Source of the DNA: Planctomycetia bacterium
GTDB taxonomy: Bacteria; Planctomycetota; Planctomycetia; Gemmatales; Gemmataceae
Length of the DNA stretch: 64,000 nucleotides
NCBI GenBank assembly: GCA_005772955.1
Contig: SXID01000027.1
Span: forward strand, 57,310 to 121,309
Direction: 5' to 3'
The position numbers and the translations under genes were made by a program. The notes under the pieces are model-generated. The model made no database searches. It was given only the letters and a program-made list of their open reading frames with translations, and was not told the origin of the DNA. Shown piece after piece: positions 25,575 to 36,153 of the stretch (the first letter of the stretch is position 1; every line of letters starts with the position of its first letter).

Positions 25575-26873
25575 ATGCGCACTCGCTTGCTGCTCTCCGC
25601 CTTTGTCCTCTTTGCCGCAACACTGAGTTTCGCCGCCGATTCGTGGCCTGGCTTCCGCGGGCCGACCGGCGATGGCCACGCGACAAGCAAGAACGTCCCC
25701 ACCAAGTGGAGCGAAAAAGAAAACGGAGGCTGGAAGACCGCGATCCACGGGAAGGGCTGGTCGTCACCGGTCGTGTTCGGCAATCAGGTGTGGTTAACGA
25801 CGGCTGACGAGGTGTTGGACACGGACCCCCAGCCCAAGAAGGGCGGGCCACCGGCGAACCCGGTGAAGGAAGCCATTTTCTACGCGGTGTGCGTGGACCG
25901 CACGAGCGGGAAAGTGCTGCATGATGTGAAGCTCCGCGCCGAGCAGAAACCCGCGTACTGCCACCCGTTCAACAGCTACGCCTCGCCGTCGCCGTTCATC
26001 GAGGAAGGCCGTTTGTACGCGCACTTCGGCAGTCACGGCACGTTTTGCGTGGACACCGCGACTGGGAAAAAACTGTGGGAGCGCATCGATTTCAAGTGCG
26101 ATCACTTCCGCGGACCCGCGTCGTCGCCGGTTGTGTACGGCGATCACATGTACCTGATCTACGACGGCTTCGACGAGCAGTATGTGGTGGCGATCGACAA
26201 GAAGACGGGCAAGACCGCGTGGAAGACGGACCGGAAGATCAAGTACACCAACGACAACGGCGACTACAAGAAGGGCTACGCGACACCGGCCCTCTTCACC
26301 ATCGACGGGCGCGCGCATCTGGTGTGTCCGTCGGCGGAATGCACGATGGCCTACGACCCAAAGACAGGCGAGGAGCTGTGGCGGTTCACTCACGGCGGGA
26401 TGAACGGTTCCGCGCGTCCAATCATGTCGAACGGTCTGCTGCTGTTGAACAGCGGGCACACCGGGAAGCTGTTCGCGCTGAAGGCCGAAGGGCTGAAAGG
26501 CGCGGTGCCGAAGGAAGCCGTCGTGTGGCAGATGCCGAAGGGCGCGTCCGTGCGGCCGTCGGTGCTCGTGTCCGGTGAGCTGTTGTTCATGGTCTCCGAT
26601 AACGGCATCGCGACGTGCCAGGACACCGCAACCGGAAAGCAACTCTGGAGCGAGCGGCTCGACGGCGAGTTCTCATCGTCGCCGGTGCTCGCCGGAGGCA
26701 ACGTGTATTTCTGCAACCAGATCGGCAAGACGTTCGTGGTGAAGGCCGACAAGACCTACACGTTACTCGCGGAGAACCGACTCGACGGCGGGTTCATGGC
26801 TTCGCCCGCGATCGCCGGCGACGAACTGTTCCTGCGCACGAAGACGCACCTCTACGCGATCAGTAAGAAGTAA
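25575..26873 (+). CDS. Secreted PQQ-like beta-propeller protein
   Basis: This 432-residue protein has a signal peptide (MRTRLLLSAFVLFAATLSFA) and repeated PQQ/BamB-type blades. Each blade carries a tryptophan-docking motif such as DTATGKKLWERIDF, DKKTGKTAWKTDRKI, DPKTGEELWRFTHGG and DTATGKQLWSERLDG. It starts DSWPGFRGPTGDGHA, a very common planctomycete opening for this family. No cofactor residues are evident, so enzyme activity is doubtful. Such proteins probably act as periplasmic binding scaffolds. Confidence 0.87.
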   Translation: MRTRLLLSAFVLFAATLSFAADSWPGFRGPTGDGHATSKNVPTKWSEKENGGWKTAIHGKGWSSPVVFGNQVWLTTADEVLDTDPQPKKGGPPANPVKEAIFYAVCVDRTSGKVLHDVKLRAEQKPAYCHPFNSYASPSPFIEEGRLYAHFGSHGTFCVDTATGKKLWERIDFKCDHFRGPASSPVVYGDHMYLIYDGFDEQYVVAIDKKTGKTAWKTDRKIKYTNDNGDYKKGYATPALFTIDGRAHLVCPSAECTMAYDPKTGEELWRFTHGGMNGSARPIMSNGLLLLNSGHTGKLFALKAEGLKGAVPKEAVVWQMPKGASVRPSVLVSGELLFMVSDNGIATCQDTATGKQLWSERLDGEFSSSPVLAGGNVYFCNQIGKTFVVKADKTYTLLAENRLDGGFMASPAIAGDELFLRTKTHLYAISKK

Positions 26874-26966
26874 GCGGTGTCGAACCCCGGCCGGAAGGCC
26901 GGGGTGGGTCGTCGAGGTATCACGGAGGCCAAACATCCCGGCCTTGCGGCCGGGATTCGACACCGC
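26874..26966. repeat. Compound palindrome between propeller gene and nhaA
   Basis: The outer arms GCGGTGTCGAA (26874-26884) and TTCGACACCGC (26956-26966) enclose two local hairpins. These are CCCCGGCC-GGAA-GGCCGGGG (26885-26904) and CCCGGCC-TTGC-GGCCGGG near 26938-26954. It starts immediately after the propeller gene's TAA and ends 27 bases before nhaA, giving a cruciform-like terminator or insertion. Confidence 0.8.
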
Positions 26967-26993
26967 GTTGTGAGTTTGTACGGATTCAGTTTG

Positions 26994-28322
<1,329 letters not shown>

Positions 28323-28340
<18 letters not shown>

Positions 28341-28390
28341 GCCGGCCGGGTTCTTCAAACTACCCGGCCGGCTTACGCCGGCGGTTCGAC
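28323..28390. terminator. 28-bp perfect palindrome overlapping nhaA 3' end
   Basis: Arms 28323-28350 and 28363-28390 (GTCGAACCGCCGGCGTAAGC...) are exact reverse complements with a 12-base loop. The left arm encodes the last residues VEPPA and the TAA of nhaA. The structure lies between convergent nhaA and the S9 peptidase gene. Confidence 0.85.
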
Positions 28391-28398
28391 CGGAAGTC

Positions 28399-30435
28399 TC
28401 ACTTCTTCAGGTACTTCTCGAACCACGCGAGATCCCATTCCATCTTCGCGGTGCGGAACGTGAGCGTGCCCAACCCGTGCGGTTGGCCCGGGTACTCGCA
28501 CAGTTGCGTCGGCACGTTCTTGTACTCCTTCAGCGCGCGGTACAGCATCCGGCTATGACCCGGCGGGCAGCGCACGTCGTTCCCGCCGACGTGAATGAGC
28601 GTGGGCGTGGTCACGTTACCGATGCCGTAGATCGGCGAGGACTTCTTGTAAAGCTCCGGTTGCTCCCACGGCAGACCCTTCTTGAACACCATCGGGTACG
28701 CGGGTTCGTCGTTGAAGCCCCACTCCGCGACCGTGTCGAGAATCCCGGCCCCGCTACTCGCGGCCTTGATCTTCACCGCGGGGTTCTTGAGCGCGATGAG
28801 GCAGTTGGTGAGGTAGCCGCCGTTGCTCCAGCCCATCACCGCGATGCGCTCCGGGTCCGCGATGCCTTCTTTGATGAGGTGTTGGATCCCCGCGATGATG
28901 TCCTTCACCTCGATGTCGTTTTCGTTGCCGACGAGGTCGGTCACGAACTTGTCGCCGTAGCCTGTGGACCCGCGATAGTTGGGGCACAGCACCGCGTAGC
29001 CCTTCGCGGCGAAGTAGAGCCGCCCGTTGTGCGGGTCGAAGCGCTGATCGTTGTAGCTCGCGGTCGTCGGCCCTCCGTGGATCGCGACCACGAGCGGCAG
29101 CGGCTTGTCGCCTTTCTTCCAGCCGTGCGGCAATTCGAGCGGCCCGCCGACGCTCGCCCCGTCCGGCGCCTTCCAGGTGACGTGTTCAATGGTGGGGAAC
29201 TTCCAGGTCTTCGTCTGCGGGTTGAGGTCGGTCAGAGGGTGAATGCCGCGGGGATCGTCGTAGGTGAACAGTTCGGGAAACCCGTCGGTGGTCGAGCGAA
29301 CGCCCACGAGTCGGTACTTCCTTTTCTGGGCATCTTCAGGCACCAAATCTTCAGCGTAGATAACCGCGTCACCCTTGCTGAACGCGCTTCCGGTGCCGAT
29401 TGCCCCATGGGTCGGACACCAAGCATTTCCGTCGTTCCAGCCGGCCTTTTCGCTCAGGAAACGGAGGCAACCGTCAGCGCTCCACTTGAGCGGGCTGCCG
29501 TACCCGCGCACGTGAAGTAACCTACCGTCGCGTGGCATCCTGCCCGTCGTCCACTTTCCGTCATCCCATCCGCCAATAATGATCTCGGTCGGGTACGCAT
29601 CGTGGATACAGCAGAACGCGAAGCGGGTGCCGTCGGAGTTCCACGCGAGGTTTTCCAGCCACGCGTAAGGCGACGCGGCCTTCGCGCGATACACGTCCGT
29701 TGGCGGCGTAACGATCTTGCCTTTCTCCCACACGTCCACGCGCGACTCACCCTCGGATTTCACCACCGAATCGTCGATGGCCGAAACCATCGCGATCTTC
29801 TTGCCGTCTTGCGTGACCGCGAACTCGCGGATGTAGCGGTGGGCGGCCAGCACCTTCTCCGGCTTGCCTCCGCCTTTCACGGAGAACAGTTCGCTCACGG
29901 TACGCGAACCGTGGCCGTACTCGATCTTGCTGAACTTTGCGCGCAGTTCGGAGAAGTCGTCTTTGTCAGTCGCGTTCGCATCGATGGTGAAGAACACGGT
30001 GTCCGTTTTCGGGGCGTAGTCGAAGCCAACTATGCCGGCCTTCGCGTCGGTCACAGATTGCGGTTCGCCGTCGAGCGGCACCTTCCACACTTGCGATTTC
30101 GCCTTCGTGCCGCGATTTGAGACGACGTAAATCGACTTACCATCACCGGCCCATTTCGGGTGTCGGTCGTTGGCGCGGTCGCTCGTGAGTCGTTCCGGCT
30201 TGCCCTTGCCGTCGGTGCCCACGACCCACAGTTCCGTCGCGCGTCGGTCGGTTTTCGCGCTCCACGTGGCGAGGCAGTACGCGACCTGTTTGCCGTCGGG
30301 CGAGAGCGCGATTTCGGTGATCGCGTTCACGCTCGCGTAGTCGGCGGGAACGATGTCGTGTGTGCGTTCCGGCGGCGCAGCAGTGAGGCGCGCCGCCACG
30401 ACAAGTAGGGCGAAAACGGGAAGCAAGCGGCGCAT
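28399..30435 (-). CDS. S9-family prolyl oligopeptidase-like serine peptidase
   Basis: This is a 678-residue exported peptidase of the acylaminoacyl / dipeptidyl aminopeptidase group. A signal peptide (MRRLLPVFALLVVAARLTA) is followed by a seven-bladed propeller (about 40-400) with TolB-like strands such as LSPDGKQVAYCLATW and WSADGCLRFLSE. The alpha/beta-hydrolase domain starts near VVAIHGGPTTASYNDQRF. The catalytic Ser is in GWSNGGY, the Asp region in HVGGNDVRCPPGHSR, and the His in YPGQPHGLG. CTGGAG lies 6-8 bases before ATG 30435. Confidence 0.92.
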   Translation of the reverse strand: MRRLLPVFALLVVAARLTAAPPERTHDIVPADYASVNAITEIALSPDGKQVAYCLATWSAKTDRRATELWVVGTDGKGKPERLTSDRANDRHPKWAGDGKSIYVVSNRGTKAKSQVWKVPLDGEPQSVTDAKAGIVGFDYAPKTDTVFFTIDANATDKDDFSELRAKFSKIEYGHGSRTVSELFSVKGGGKPEKVLAAHRYIREFAVTQDGKKIAMVSAIDDSVVKSEGESRVDVWEKGKIVTPPTDVYRAKAASPYAWLENLAWNSDGTRFAFCCIHDAYPTEIIIGGWDDGKWTTGRMPRDGRLLHVRGYGSPLKWSADGCLRFLSEKAGWNDGNAWCPTHGAIGTGSAFSKGDAVIYAEDLVPEDAQKRKYRLVGVRSTTDGFPELFTYDDPRGIHPLTDLNPQTKTWKFPTIEHVTWKAPDGASVGGPLELPHGWKKGDKPLPLVVAIHGGPTTASYNDQRFDPHNGRLYFAAKGYAVLCPNYRGSTGYGDKFVTDLVGNENDIEVKDIIAGIQHLIKEGIADPERIAVMGWSNGGYLTNCLIALKNPAVKIKAASSGAGILDTVAEWGFNDEPAYPMVFKKGLPWEQPELYKKSSPIYGIGNVTTPTLIHVGGNDVRCPPGHSRMLYRALKEYKNVPTQLCEYPGQPHGLGTLTFRTAKMEWDLAWFEKYLKK

Positions 30436-30796
30436 GAATGGCTCCAGGGATGTGGTTCTGATGCGATGGTTCGCCGGCTGGGGGTGATTTCCCAGCCAAC
30501 AACTACAGGAGCAATCCTTACCACATCGGAGGCTCTGACCCAAAGGGGTAAAGAGAAACTCGCACGATTTCCCCGCGTCCGCCTTCACCACCTCGGCGGG
30601 CAGGAACCCGAACGACGCAGGGAGTCGAGAAAGGTGCGCCGCACGCCGCGGCTCCACATCGCGGACGGGCCGACGCGGTTCGCGCCCTATCGCACGGCAC
30701 ACGGAGTGTGCCTACTAGTTTGAAACACACAGTAGATGCGGCGCGGTCGGCGCGTCATACTTCGAGCACAAGTTCAATTCACGACGGGGGCGAACG
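30436..30796. other. Divergent intergenic region with a half-copy repeat
   Basis: These 361 bases separate the S9 peptidase and DUF4838 genes and must carry both promoters. At 30694-30715 there is ACGGCACACGGAGTGTGCCT+AC, identical over 22 bases to the right arm of the palindrome at 59317-59381, and the following bases are nearly the same (TAGTTTGAAAC versus TCCTTTGAAAC). The matching left arm is missing. I see no gene. Confidence 0.7.
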
Positions 30797-33085
30797 ATGA
30801 TCCGCACGGTTTGCTTCGTGGTGCTACTGATGCCGTGCTTCGCAGGCACTGCTCCGGCCGCGCCACTCGTGCGCGATGGTAAGGCGGTCGCTATCGTCGC
30901 GCTCCCGGGCAACCCGGACGCGGCCGAGAAACTCGCGGCGCGCGACCTTATCGACCACGTCGAGAAGATGACCGGTGCGAAACTCGAAACGGTCTCGCTC
31001 GACCCGAAAGAACTCGACACGTTCCTCGCAAAGTCCGCGAAGGACGGAAAGGTTCCGGTCGTACTCGGCCGTGCCGCGGTACCCAAACTCGAAAAGGTGC
31101 TCGCGGCGAAAGGCATTGTCCCAGGCACGTTCGTCCTGCGCGCGACGAAAGAGTACATCCTCATCGCGGGTGTCGGTGACGGCACGTACTTCGGCGTGTG
31201 CGAACTGCTCGAACAACAGGGCGTGCGGTGGTTCATGCCCGGTCCGCTCGGAACCGTCATTCCCGAAAAGACGACGCTCATTGTCGAAGAGCAGGAGACC
31301 GGGCAATCGCCGTCGTTCGCGAGCCGCTGGTTCCAGATGCCGGACAAGGACTGGCAGGTGCGCGTGCGGTGCGGCGGCCCGGTGTTCCCCGGCGGACACG
31401 GGTTGCATGGGCTTCCAAAGTTCGCCGACGAACCGGAATTGTATGCGCTAGTGAATGGCAAACGCAGCCCGCGCCAGCACTGCCTCTCCAATCCCAAAGT
31501 GCTCGAACTGGTTGTGAAAGATGTGCTCGCGAAGCGGAAGAAGGGACTCGGCCCGATCATGGGGATGGGACCGAACGACGGTCGCGGGTTCTGCGAGTGC
31601 GAGCACTGCAAGAAGCTCGATGGTGGCGACTTCGACCCGTTCTCGAATGAGCCGTCCGTCACCGACCGGTACATCTGGTTCTTCAACCAAGTACTGGAGA
31701 AACTCGGTCCCGATCACAAGGACGTGAAGATCGCGTTCTACATCTACCACTCGTACATGCGGCCCCCGGTGAAGCACCGCCCGGACCCTCGCATCACCGG
31801 CGCGCTCGCGCCGATCGCTCTTGATCGGGTTCACGGGTTCAGCAACCCGGTCGCGCCGGAGAAGAGCTATGCGAAGTGGCTCTATCAGGAGTGGGGCAAA
31901 ATCATGCCCGAGTTGTACGATCGCGGGTACTGGAGCAACCTCGCGGACCCCGGCTTCCCGTTCATCATCGTTCACCGACTGCGAGACGAAATCCCGGTGT
32001 GCCACGAACTCGGCGTGAAGGGCTGGCGTGTCGAGACGTTCCCGAACTACGCCAGCACGCTGTGCTCAAACTACGTCGCCGCGAAGTTGATGTGGAACCA
32101 CAAGGCCGACGTGGACTCGCTACTCGCGGACTTCGCGGAGAAGTTCTTCGGCCCAGCGGCCAAGCCGATGAGCCAGTACGTCGCGATCCTGGACACGGCA
32201 CTTCGCGACAGCCCATGCTGCACCGGGTCCGCGTGGGACATGCCGCACCACTACCCTGAGAAAATCCGCGCGAAGGCCCGCGTGCTGTTGCTCGAAGCGA
32301 CCAAACTCGCCAGAGACAAGGGCGTCTATGCTGACCGCGTGCAGCTCGTCGCTCGCGCGTTCGACATGCTCGAAGCGTTCGTCGCGATGCTCGACGCTCG
32401 GACCAAATGCGACTTTCCGAGCGCGCAAAAGGAATTGGAGCGCCTCGACGCGGTGGCCGCGAAGTTGATGGAGGAGAAGCCGGTGGCGATGCTCTCGATG
32501 GGCCGGTTCAGCACGTACACGAACTACATGAAGCGATTCTTCCGCCCCGCGACCGAGCAAGGGAACAAGCGCGTCACCGGCGGGAACGTGCTGGTCGCGA
32601 GCGCGAAAGACGAGTGGGAGTTCCTCATCGACCCGCCACGAGTGGGCGAAGCGATCGGGCTCTGGAAGGTCGGAAACGCGGGCGGCAACTGGCAAACCAT
32701 CAAGACATCTTCCTCGTCGTGGAGCAACCAGGGGTTCCGCTACTACAAGGGGTTGGCGTGGTATCGGCAGACGGTCGAGGTGCCGAAGGAGTTCGTCGGG
32801 AAGCGGCTGTTCCTGTGGTGCGGCGGCGTTGACGAGAAGGCGAAGGTGTGGGTGAACGGCAAGCCGGTCGGGATCAGCCCCGGCGCCGCGTTCTACCCGT
32901 TCGAGTTAGACGCGACCGACATGGTGAAGGCGGGCAAGAACGAGATCGTGTTCGCCGTGATGAATGACGTGGTGAACGAACTCGGCACCGGCGGGATTGT
33001 TGCGCCAGTGATCCTGTACGCGCCGGTCGGCGGGAAGGAAGCGAAGCTCGAAAATCTACGCCCGCTCGCCGAGACGTTCCCGTAG
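30797..33085 (+). CDS. Secreted DUF4838 / GH67-N-like protein
   Basis: This is a 762-residue exported protein. After a signal peptide (MIRTVCFVVLLMPCFAGTAPA) comes a small domain like the glucuronidase GH67 N-terminus: DAAEKLAARDLIDHVEKMTG and TYFGVCELLEQQGVRWFMPG. The DUF4838 TIM-barrel region follows (about 170-480), with GMGPNDGRGFCECEHCKKLD and WRVETFPNYASTLCSNYVAA. A C-terminal galactose-binding-like beta-sandwich (about 640-750) contains YYKGLAWYRQTVEVP and VWVNGKPVG. A polysaccharide-degrading role is likely but unproven. It heads the sulfatase block. Confidence 0.83.
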   Translation: MIRTVCFVVLLMPCFAGTAPAAPLVRDGKAVAIVALPGNPDAAEKLAARDLIDHVEKMTGAKLETVSLDPKELDTFLAKSAKDGKVPVVLGRAAVPKLEKVLAAKGIVPGTFVLRATKEYILIAGVGDGTYFGVCELLEQQGVRWFMPGPLGTVIPEKTTLIVEEQETGQSPSFASRWFQMPDKDWQVRVRCGGPVFPGGHGLHGLPKFADEPELYALVNGKRSPRQHCLSNPKVLELVVKDVLAKRKKGLGPIMGMGPNDGRGFCECEHCKKLDGGDFDPFSNEPSVTDRYIWFFNQVLEKLGPDHKDVKIAFYIYHSYMRPPVKHRPDPRITGALAPIALDRVHGFSNPVAPEKSYAKWLYQEWGKIMPELYDRGYWSNLADPGFPFIIVHRLRDEIPVCHELGVKGWRVETFPNYASTLCSNYVAAKLMWNHKADVDSLLADFAEKFFGPAAKPMSQYVAILDTALRDSPCCTGSAWDMPHHYPEKIRAKARVLLLEATKLARDKGVYADRVQLVARAFDMLEAFVAMLDARTKCDFPSAQKELERLDAVAAKLMEEKPVAMLSMGRFSTYTNYMKRFFRPATEQGNKRVTGGNVLVASAKDEWEFLIDPPRVGEAIGLWKVGNAGGNWQTIKTSSSSWSNQGFRYYKGLAWYRQTVEVPKEFVGKRLFLWCGGVDEKAKVWVNGKPVGISPGAAFYPFELDATDMVKAGKNEIVFAVMNDVVNELGTGGIVAPVILYAPVGGKEAKLENLRPLAETFP

Positions 33086-33116
33086 CACCTCAGTGATCGC
33101 CCGACGAGGTGGTTCA

Positions 33117-33173
33117 GCGTCCGCCCCAGAGGGGCGGCGCCTCTCATTTCCGTCGCCCCTCCGGGGCGGACGC
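33117..33173. terminator. 20-bp inverted repeat after DUF4838 gene
   Basis: Arms GCGTCCGCCCCAGAGGGGCG (33117-33136) and CGCCCCTCCGGGGCGGACGC (33154-33173) pair with one mismatch around a 17-base loop, 31 bases after the stop. Each arm also has internal dyad symmetry. It lies 37 bases before the next ATG. Confidence 0.75.
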
Positions 33174-33210
33174 GAAACTGCTCTTCGGTTGGCTCTTCGG
33201 AGGATCTCCC

Positions 33211-34599
33211 ATGTTCCGCTTCGCGTACGTGATCGTCGCATCGCTCGCGCTGTTCCTTGTCGTTCGCGCGGAATCGCCAAATGTCGTCTTCATCCTGGCC
33301 GACGACCTCGGGCGCGAAGACTGCGGCTTCATGGGTGGCAAGCACATCAAGACCCCACACCTCGACAAGCTCGCGTCCGCCGGGGCAAAGCTCGACGCGT
33401 TCTACGTGCAGCCGGTGTGCAGCCCGACGCGGGCCGCGTTCATGACCGGGCGCTACCCGATGCGCCACGGGCTTCAGGTCGGGGTCGTGCGCCCGTGGGC
33501 GCAGTACGGGCTGCCGCTCGACGAGCAAACGCTCGCCCAGGGGTTGAAAGGCTCGGGCTACGCGACCGCGATTGTCGGCAAGTGGCACCTCGGCCACTTC
33601 ACGCCAGAGTACCTCCCGACGAAACGCGGGTTCGATCACCAGTACGGCCACTACAACGGCGCGCTCGACTACTTCACACACATGCGCGACGGTGGGTTCG
33701 ACTGGCACCGCGACGACAAGGTCTCCCGCGACGAAGGCTACAGCACGCACCTGCTCGCGAAGGACGCAGTGAAGTTCGTGCACGAGTACGCGGGGAAGAA
33801 ACCGTTCTTCCTGTACGTGCCGTTCAACGCCGTTCACGCGCCACACCAAGTTCCAGAACAGTACATGAAGCCATACGCCGGTACTCTCAAGGGCGAGCAG
33901 TTGAAGTACGCCGGCATGCTCGCCGCGATGGACGAGGGAGTAGGGCAGATCGTGGACGCGGTGGAGAAGGCCGGCGTGCGGAAGAACACGCTGTTCGTGT
34001 TCAGCAGCGACAACGGCGGCCCGCAACCGGGCGTGGTCACCGACAACGGCAAGTACCGCGCGGGCAAGGCCACGCTGTACGAAGGCGGGGTTCGCGTCGT
34101 CGCGTTCGCGACCTACGACGGGCACATCAAGGCCGGCAGCACGATCACGGAACCGATTCACATGGTGGACTGGTACCCGACGCTGTTGAAGTTATGCGGT
34201 GGGAAGGTCTCGCAGAAGCTGCCGGTGGACGGCCTCGACATCTGGCCGACGCTAACGCAAGGCAAGCCGTCGCCGCACGACGCGATCCTGATCAACACAT
34301 CACCGAACAACGAAGCGGTTCGTTTCGGCGACTGGAAGTTGGTGGTGCGGAACGGAGCCGACGACCCCGACGGTGGCGAACCCAAGAAGAAAGACAAGAC
34401 CGACGGCAAGGAGTCGGTCGAACTGTTCAACTTGAAGGACGACCCTTACGAGAAGACGAACCTGGCGGACAAGAACGCTGACAAGGTGAAGGAGCTGAAG
34501 GCCACACTCGCCGCGTTCGCGAAGCAGGCTGTCGCGCCCAGGGCGAAGCCGAAGGGCAAGGATTTCGTCACGCCGAAGGTCTGGGGCGAGAAGGATTGA
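33211..34599 (+). CDS. Secreted sulfatase (arylsulfatase A-like), first of four
   Basis: This 462-residue family S1 sulfatase hydrolyses a sulfate ester. A signal peptide (MFRFAYVIVASLALFLVVRA) precedes SPNVVFILADDLGRED, whose Asp residues bind calcium. The maturation motif is CSPTRAAFMTGRYP with C70, the residue converted to formylglycine. Other active-site segments are IVGKWHLGHFTPE and FVFSSDNGGPQPG. The C-terminal tail is Lys-rich. GGAGG sits 8 bases before ATG 33211. The substrate sugar cannot be deduced. Confidence 0.93.
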   Translation: MFRFAYVIVASLALFLVVRAESPNVVFILADDLGREDCGFMGGKHIKTPHLDKLASAGAKLDAFYVQPVCSPTRAAFMTGRYPMRHGLQVGVVRPWAQYGLPLDEQTLAQGLKGSGYATAIVGKWHLGHFTPEYLPTKRGFDHQYGHYNGALDYFTHMRDGGFDWHRDDKVSRDEGYSTHLLAKDAVKFVHEYAGKKPFFLYVPFNAVHAPHQVPEQYMKPYAGTLKGEQLKYAGMLAAMDEGVGQIVDAVEKAGVRKNTLFVFSSDNGGPQPGVVTDNGKYRAGKATLYEGGVRVVAFATYDGHIKAGSTITEPIHMVDWYPTLLKLCGGKVSQKLPVDGLDIWPTLTQGKPSPHDAILINTSPNNEAVRFGDWKLVVRNGADDPDGGEPKKKDKTDGKESVELFNLKDDPYEKTNLADKNADKVKELKATLAAFAKQAVAPRAKPKGKDFVTPKVWGEKD

Positions 34600-34663
34600 T
34601 TTTCGCCGCGGGCGGTTTCGCGAGCGCTCGCGAAGCCGCAAGCAGCGAATACAAGGAACACAC

Positions 34664-36127
34664 ATGAGATTCACCCTCTCCATCATCGCCTTAATTGCGC
34701 TCGCGCCGTTTGTCCACGGCGCAGACAAGACGAACGTACTGTTCATCGTCGCGGACGACCTGCGCGTCGAACTCGGCTGCTATGGGTCCGTCGCGAAAAC
34801 GCCCAACATCGACGCTCTTGCCGCGAAGGGACTGCGCTTCGACCGCGCGTACTGTCAGCAGGCGGTGTGCAACCCGTCGCGCTCGTCGTTCCTCACTGGC
34901 AAGCGGCCCGACTCACTTCACCTATGGTCGAATGGCACTCACTTCCGCGAAAAGAACCCGGACGTGACCACGCTACCACTTTGGTTCAAGGAGAACGGCT
35001 ACGAGACTCGCTGCGCCGGCAAGATCTTCCACAACTGGCACACGAAGGAGAAAGGCGACCGTCGCTCGTGGAGCGCGGACGAATTCCTTCACTACGCGAA
35101 CCACGGAGACGACGTACCCGAAGTGAGAGGCGAGTTGCCGCCGAACCTCTCGAAAGGCATCGGCCGCGATTACGGCAAAGTACCCGTGACCGAGTGCCGC
35201 GATGTACCCGATGAAGCGTACTACGACGGCCGCGTCGCGGCGGAAGCAGTGAAAGTGCTCGGCGCGGTGAAGGACAAGCCGTTCTTCCTCGCGGTCGGGT
35301 TCTGGAAGCCGCACGCGCCTTTCAACGCGCCCAAGAAGTATTGGGACATGTACGACGCGGACAAGCTCCCGCCGTTCGACCCGGCGCGGCCGAGGGGCGC
35401 GCCGGACATTGCCTTCCACGATAGCCGCGAAATCCTCGGCCTCCCGCCCAAGAACGTAACACCGACTGCCGAACAATCTCGCGAGATGCGGCACGGCTAC
35501 TTCGCGAACATCAGCTACATGGACGCGCAAGTCGGCAAGGTGCTGAAGGCACTCGACGAACACGAGCTGCGCGACCGCACCGTGATCGTGTTCGTCAGCG
35601 ACCACGGCTACCACCTCGGCGAACACGGACAGTGGGCGAAGACATCGTGCTTCGAGTTCGACTCGCGTGTACCGCTCATCATCTCGACACCCGCTATGAA
35701 GACCGCGGGTAAAGCCACGCCATCGATCACGGAGTTGATCGACCTGTTCCCAACGCTAACCGACCTGTGCGGCTTGAAGGCCGCGTCTGGGCTGGACGGG
35801 CGGAGCTTCCTTCCGGTGCTGTCCGACCCAACGAAGGGGAAGTCGCCGGCGTTCACGCAGCACCCGCGACCTGCTTACTTCGACCGCACCGAGAAGGGTG
35901 TACCCGACGCGATGGGCTACAGCGTGCGCATCGCCGCGGGTCGGTACACCGAGTGGCGCGACTGGACGACGGGCAAGGTGCTCGGCGCGGAGTTCTACGA
36001 GCACACCCGTGACCCGAACGAACTGACGAACGTGCTCGACCCGACGAAGAATACGGACGACGTGAGGGCGGCGCGAGCCGCGCTGCACAAGCAGTTCCCG
36101 CCGGACACGCCGCCCGCGAAGCGATAA
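34664..36127 (+). CDS. Secreted sulfatase, iduronate-2-sulfatase-like, second of four
   Basis: This is a 487-residue sulfatase with signal peptide MRFTLSIIALIALAPFVHGA. It reads TNVLFIVADDLRVELGCYG and the maturation motif CNPSRSSFLTGKRP with C69, the C-x-P-S-R form seen in iduronate-2-sulfatase relatives. CAGKIFHNWHTKEKGDRRSW and VIVFVSDHGYHLGEHGQWAK are also characteristic of that group. The intergenic 64 bases upstream contain a TTTCGCGAGCGCTCGCGAAG palindrome of the dispersed family. Sulfated uronate polysaccharide is a plausible but unproven substrate. Confidence 0.92.
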   Translation: MRFTLSIIALIALAPFVHGADKTNVLFIVADDLRVELGCYGSVAKTPNIDALAAKGLRFDRAYCQQAVCNPSRSSFLTGKRPDSLHLWSNGTHFREKNPDVTTLPLWFKENGYETRCAGKIFHNWHTKEKGDRRSWSADEFLHYANHGDDVPEVRGELPPNLSKGIGRDYGKVPVTECRDVPDEAYYDGRVAAEAVKVLGAVKDKPFFLAVGFWKPHAPFNAPKKYWDMYDADKLPPFDPARPRGAPDIAFHDSREILGLPPKNVTPTAEQSREMRHGYFANISYMDAQVGKVLKALDEHELRDRTVIVFVSDHGYHLGEHGQWAKTSCFEFDSRVPLIISTPAMKTAGKATPSITELIDLFPTLTDLCGLKAASGLDGRSFLPVLSDPTKGKSPAFTQHPRPAYFDRTEKGVPDAMGYSVRIAAGRYTEWRDWTTGKVLGAEFYEHTRDPNELTNVLDPTKNTDDVRAARAALHKQFPPDTPPAKR

Positions 36128-36153
36128 CACCACACTCCCTACAGAGGCAAACC

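Noticed and set aside
26877..26993. N-terminal extension of NhaA
   Set aside because: These codons translate the compound palindrome; known NhaA proteins start close to the residues following ATG 26994.
33093..34481. 462-codon plus-strand frame overlapping the first sulfatase
   Set aside because: It is very Arg-rich with no motifs, and the overlapping frame has the CSPTR sulfatase signature.
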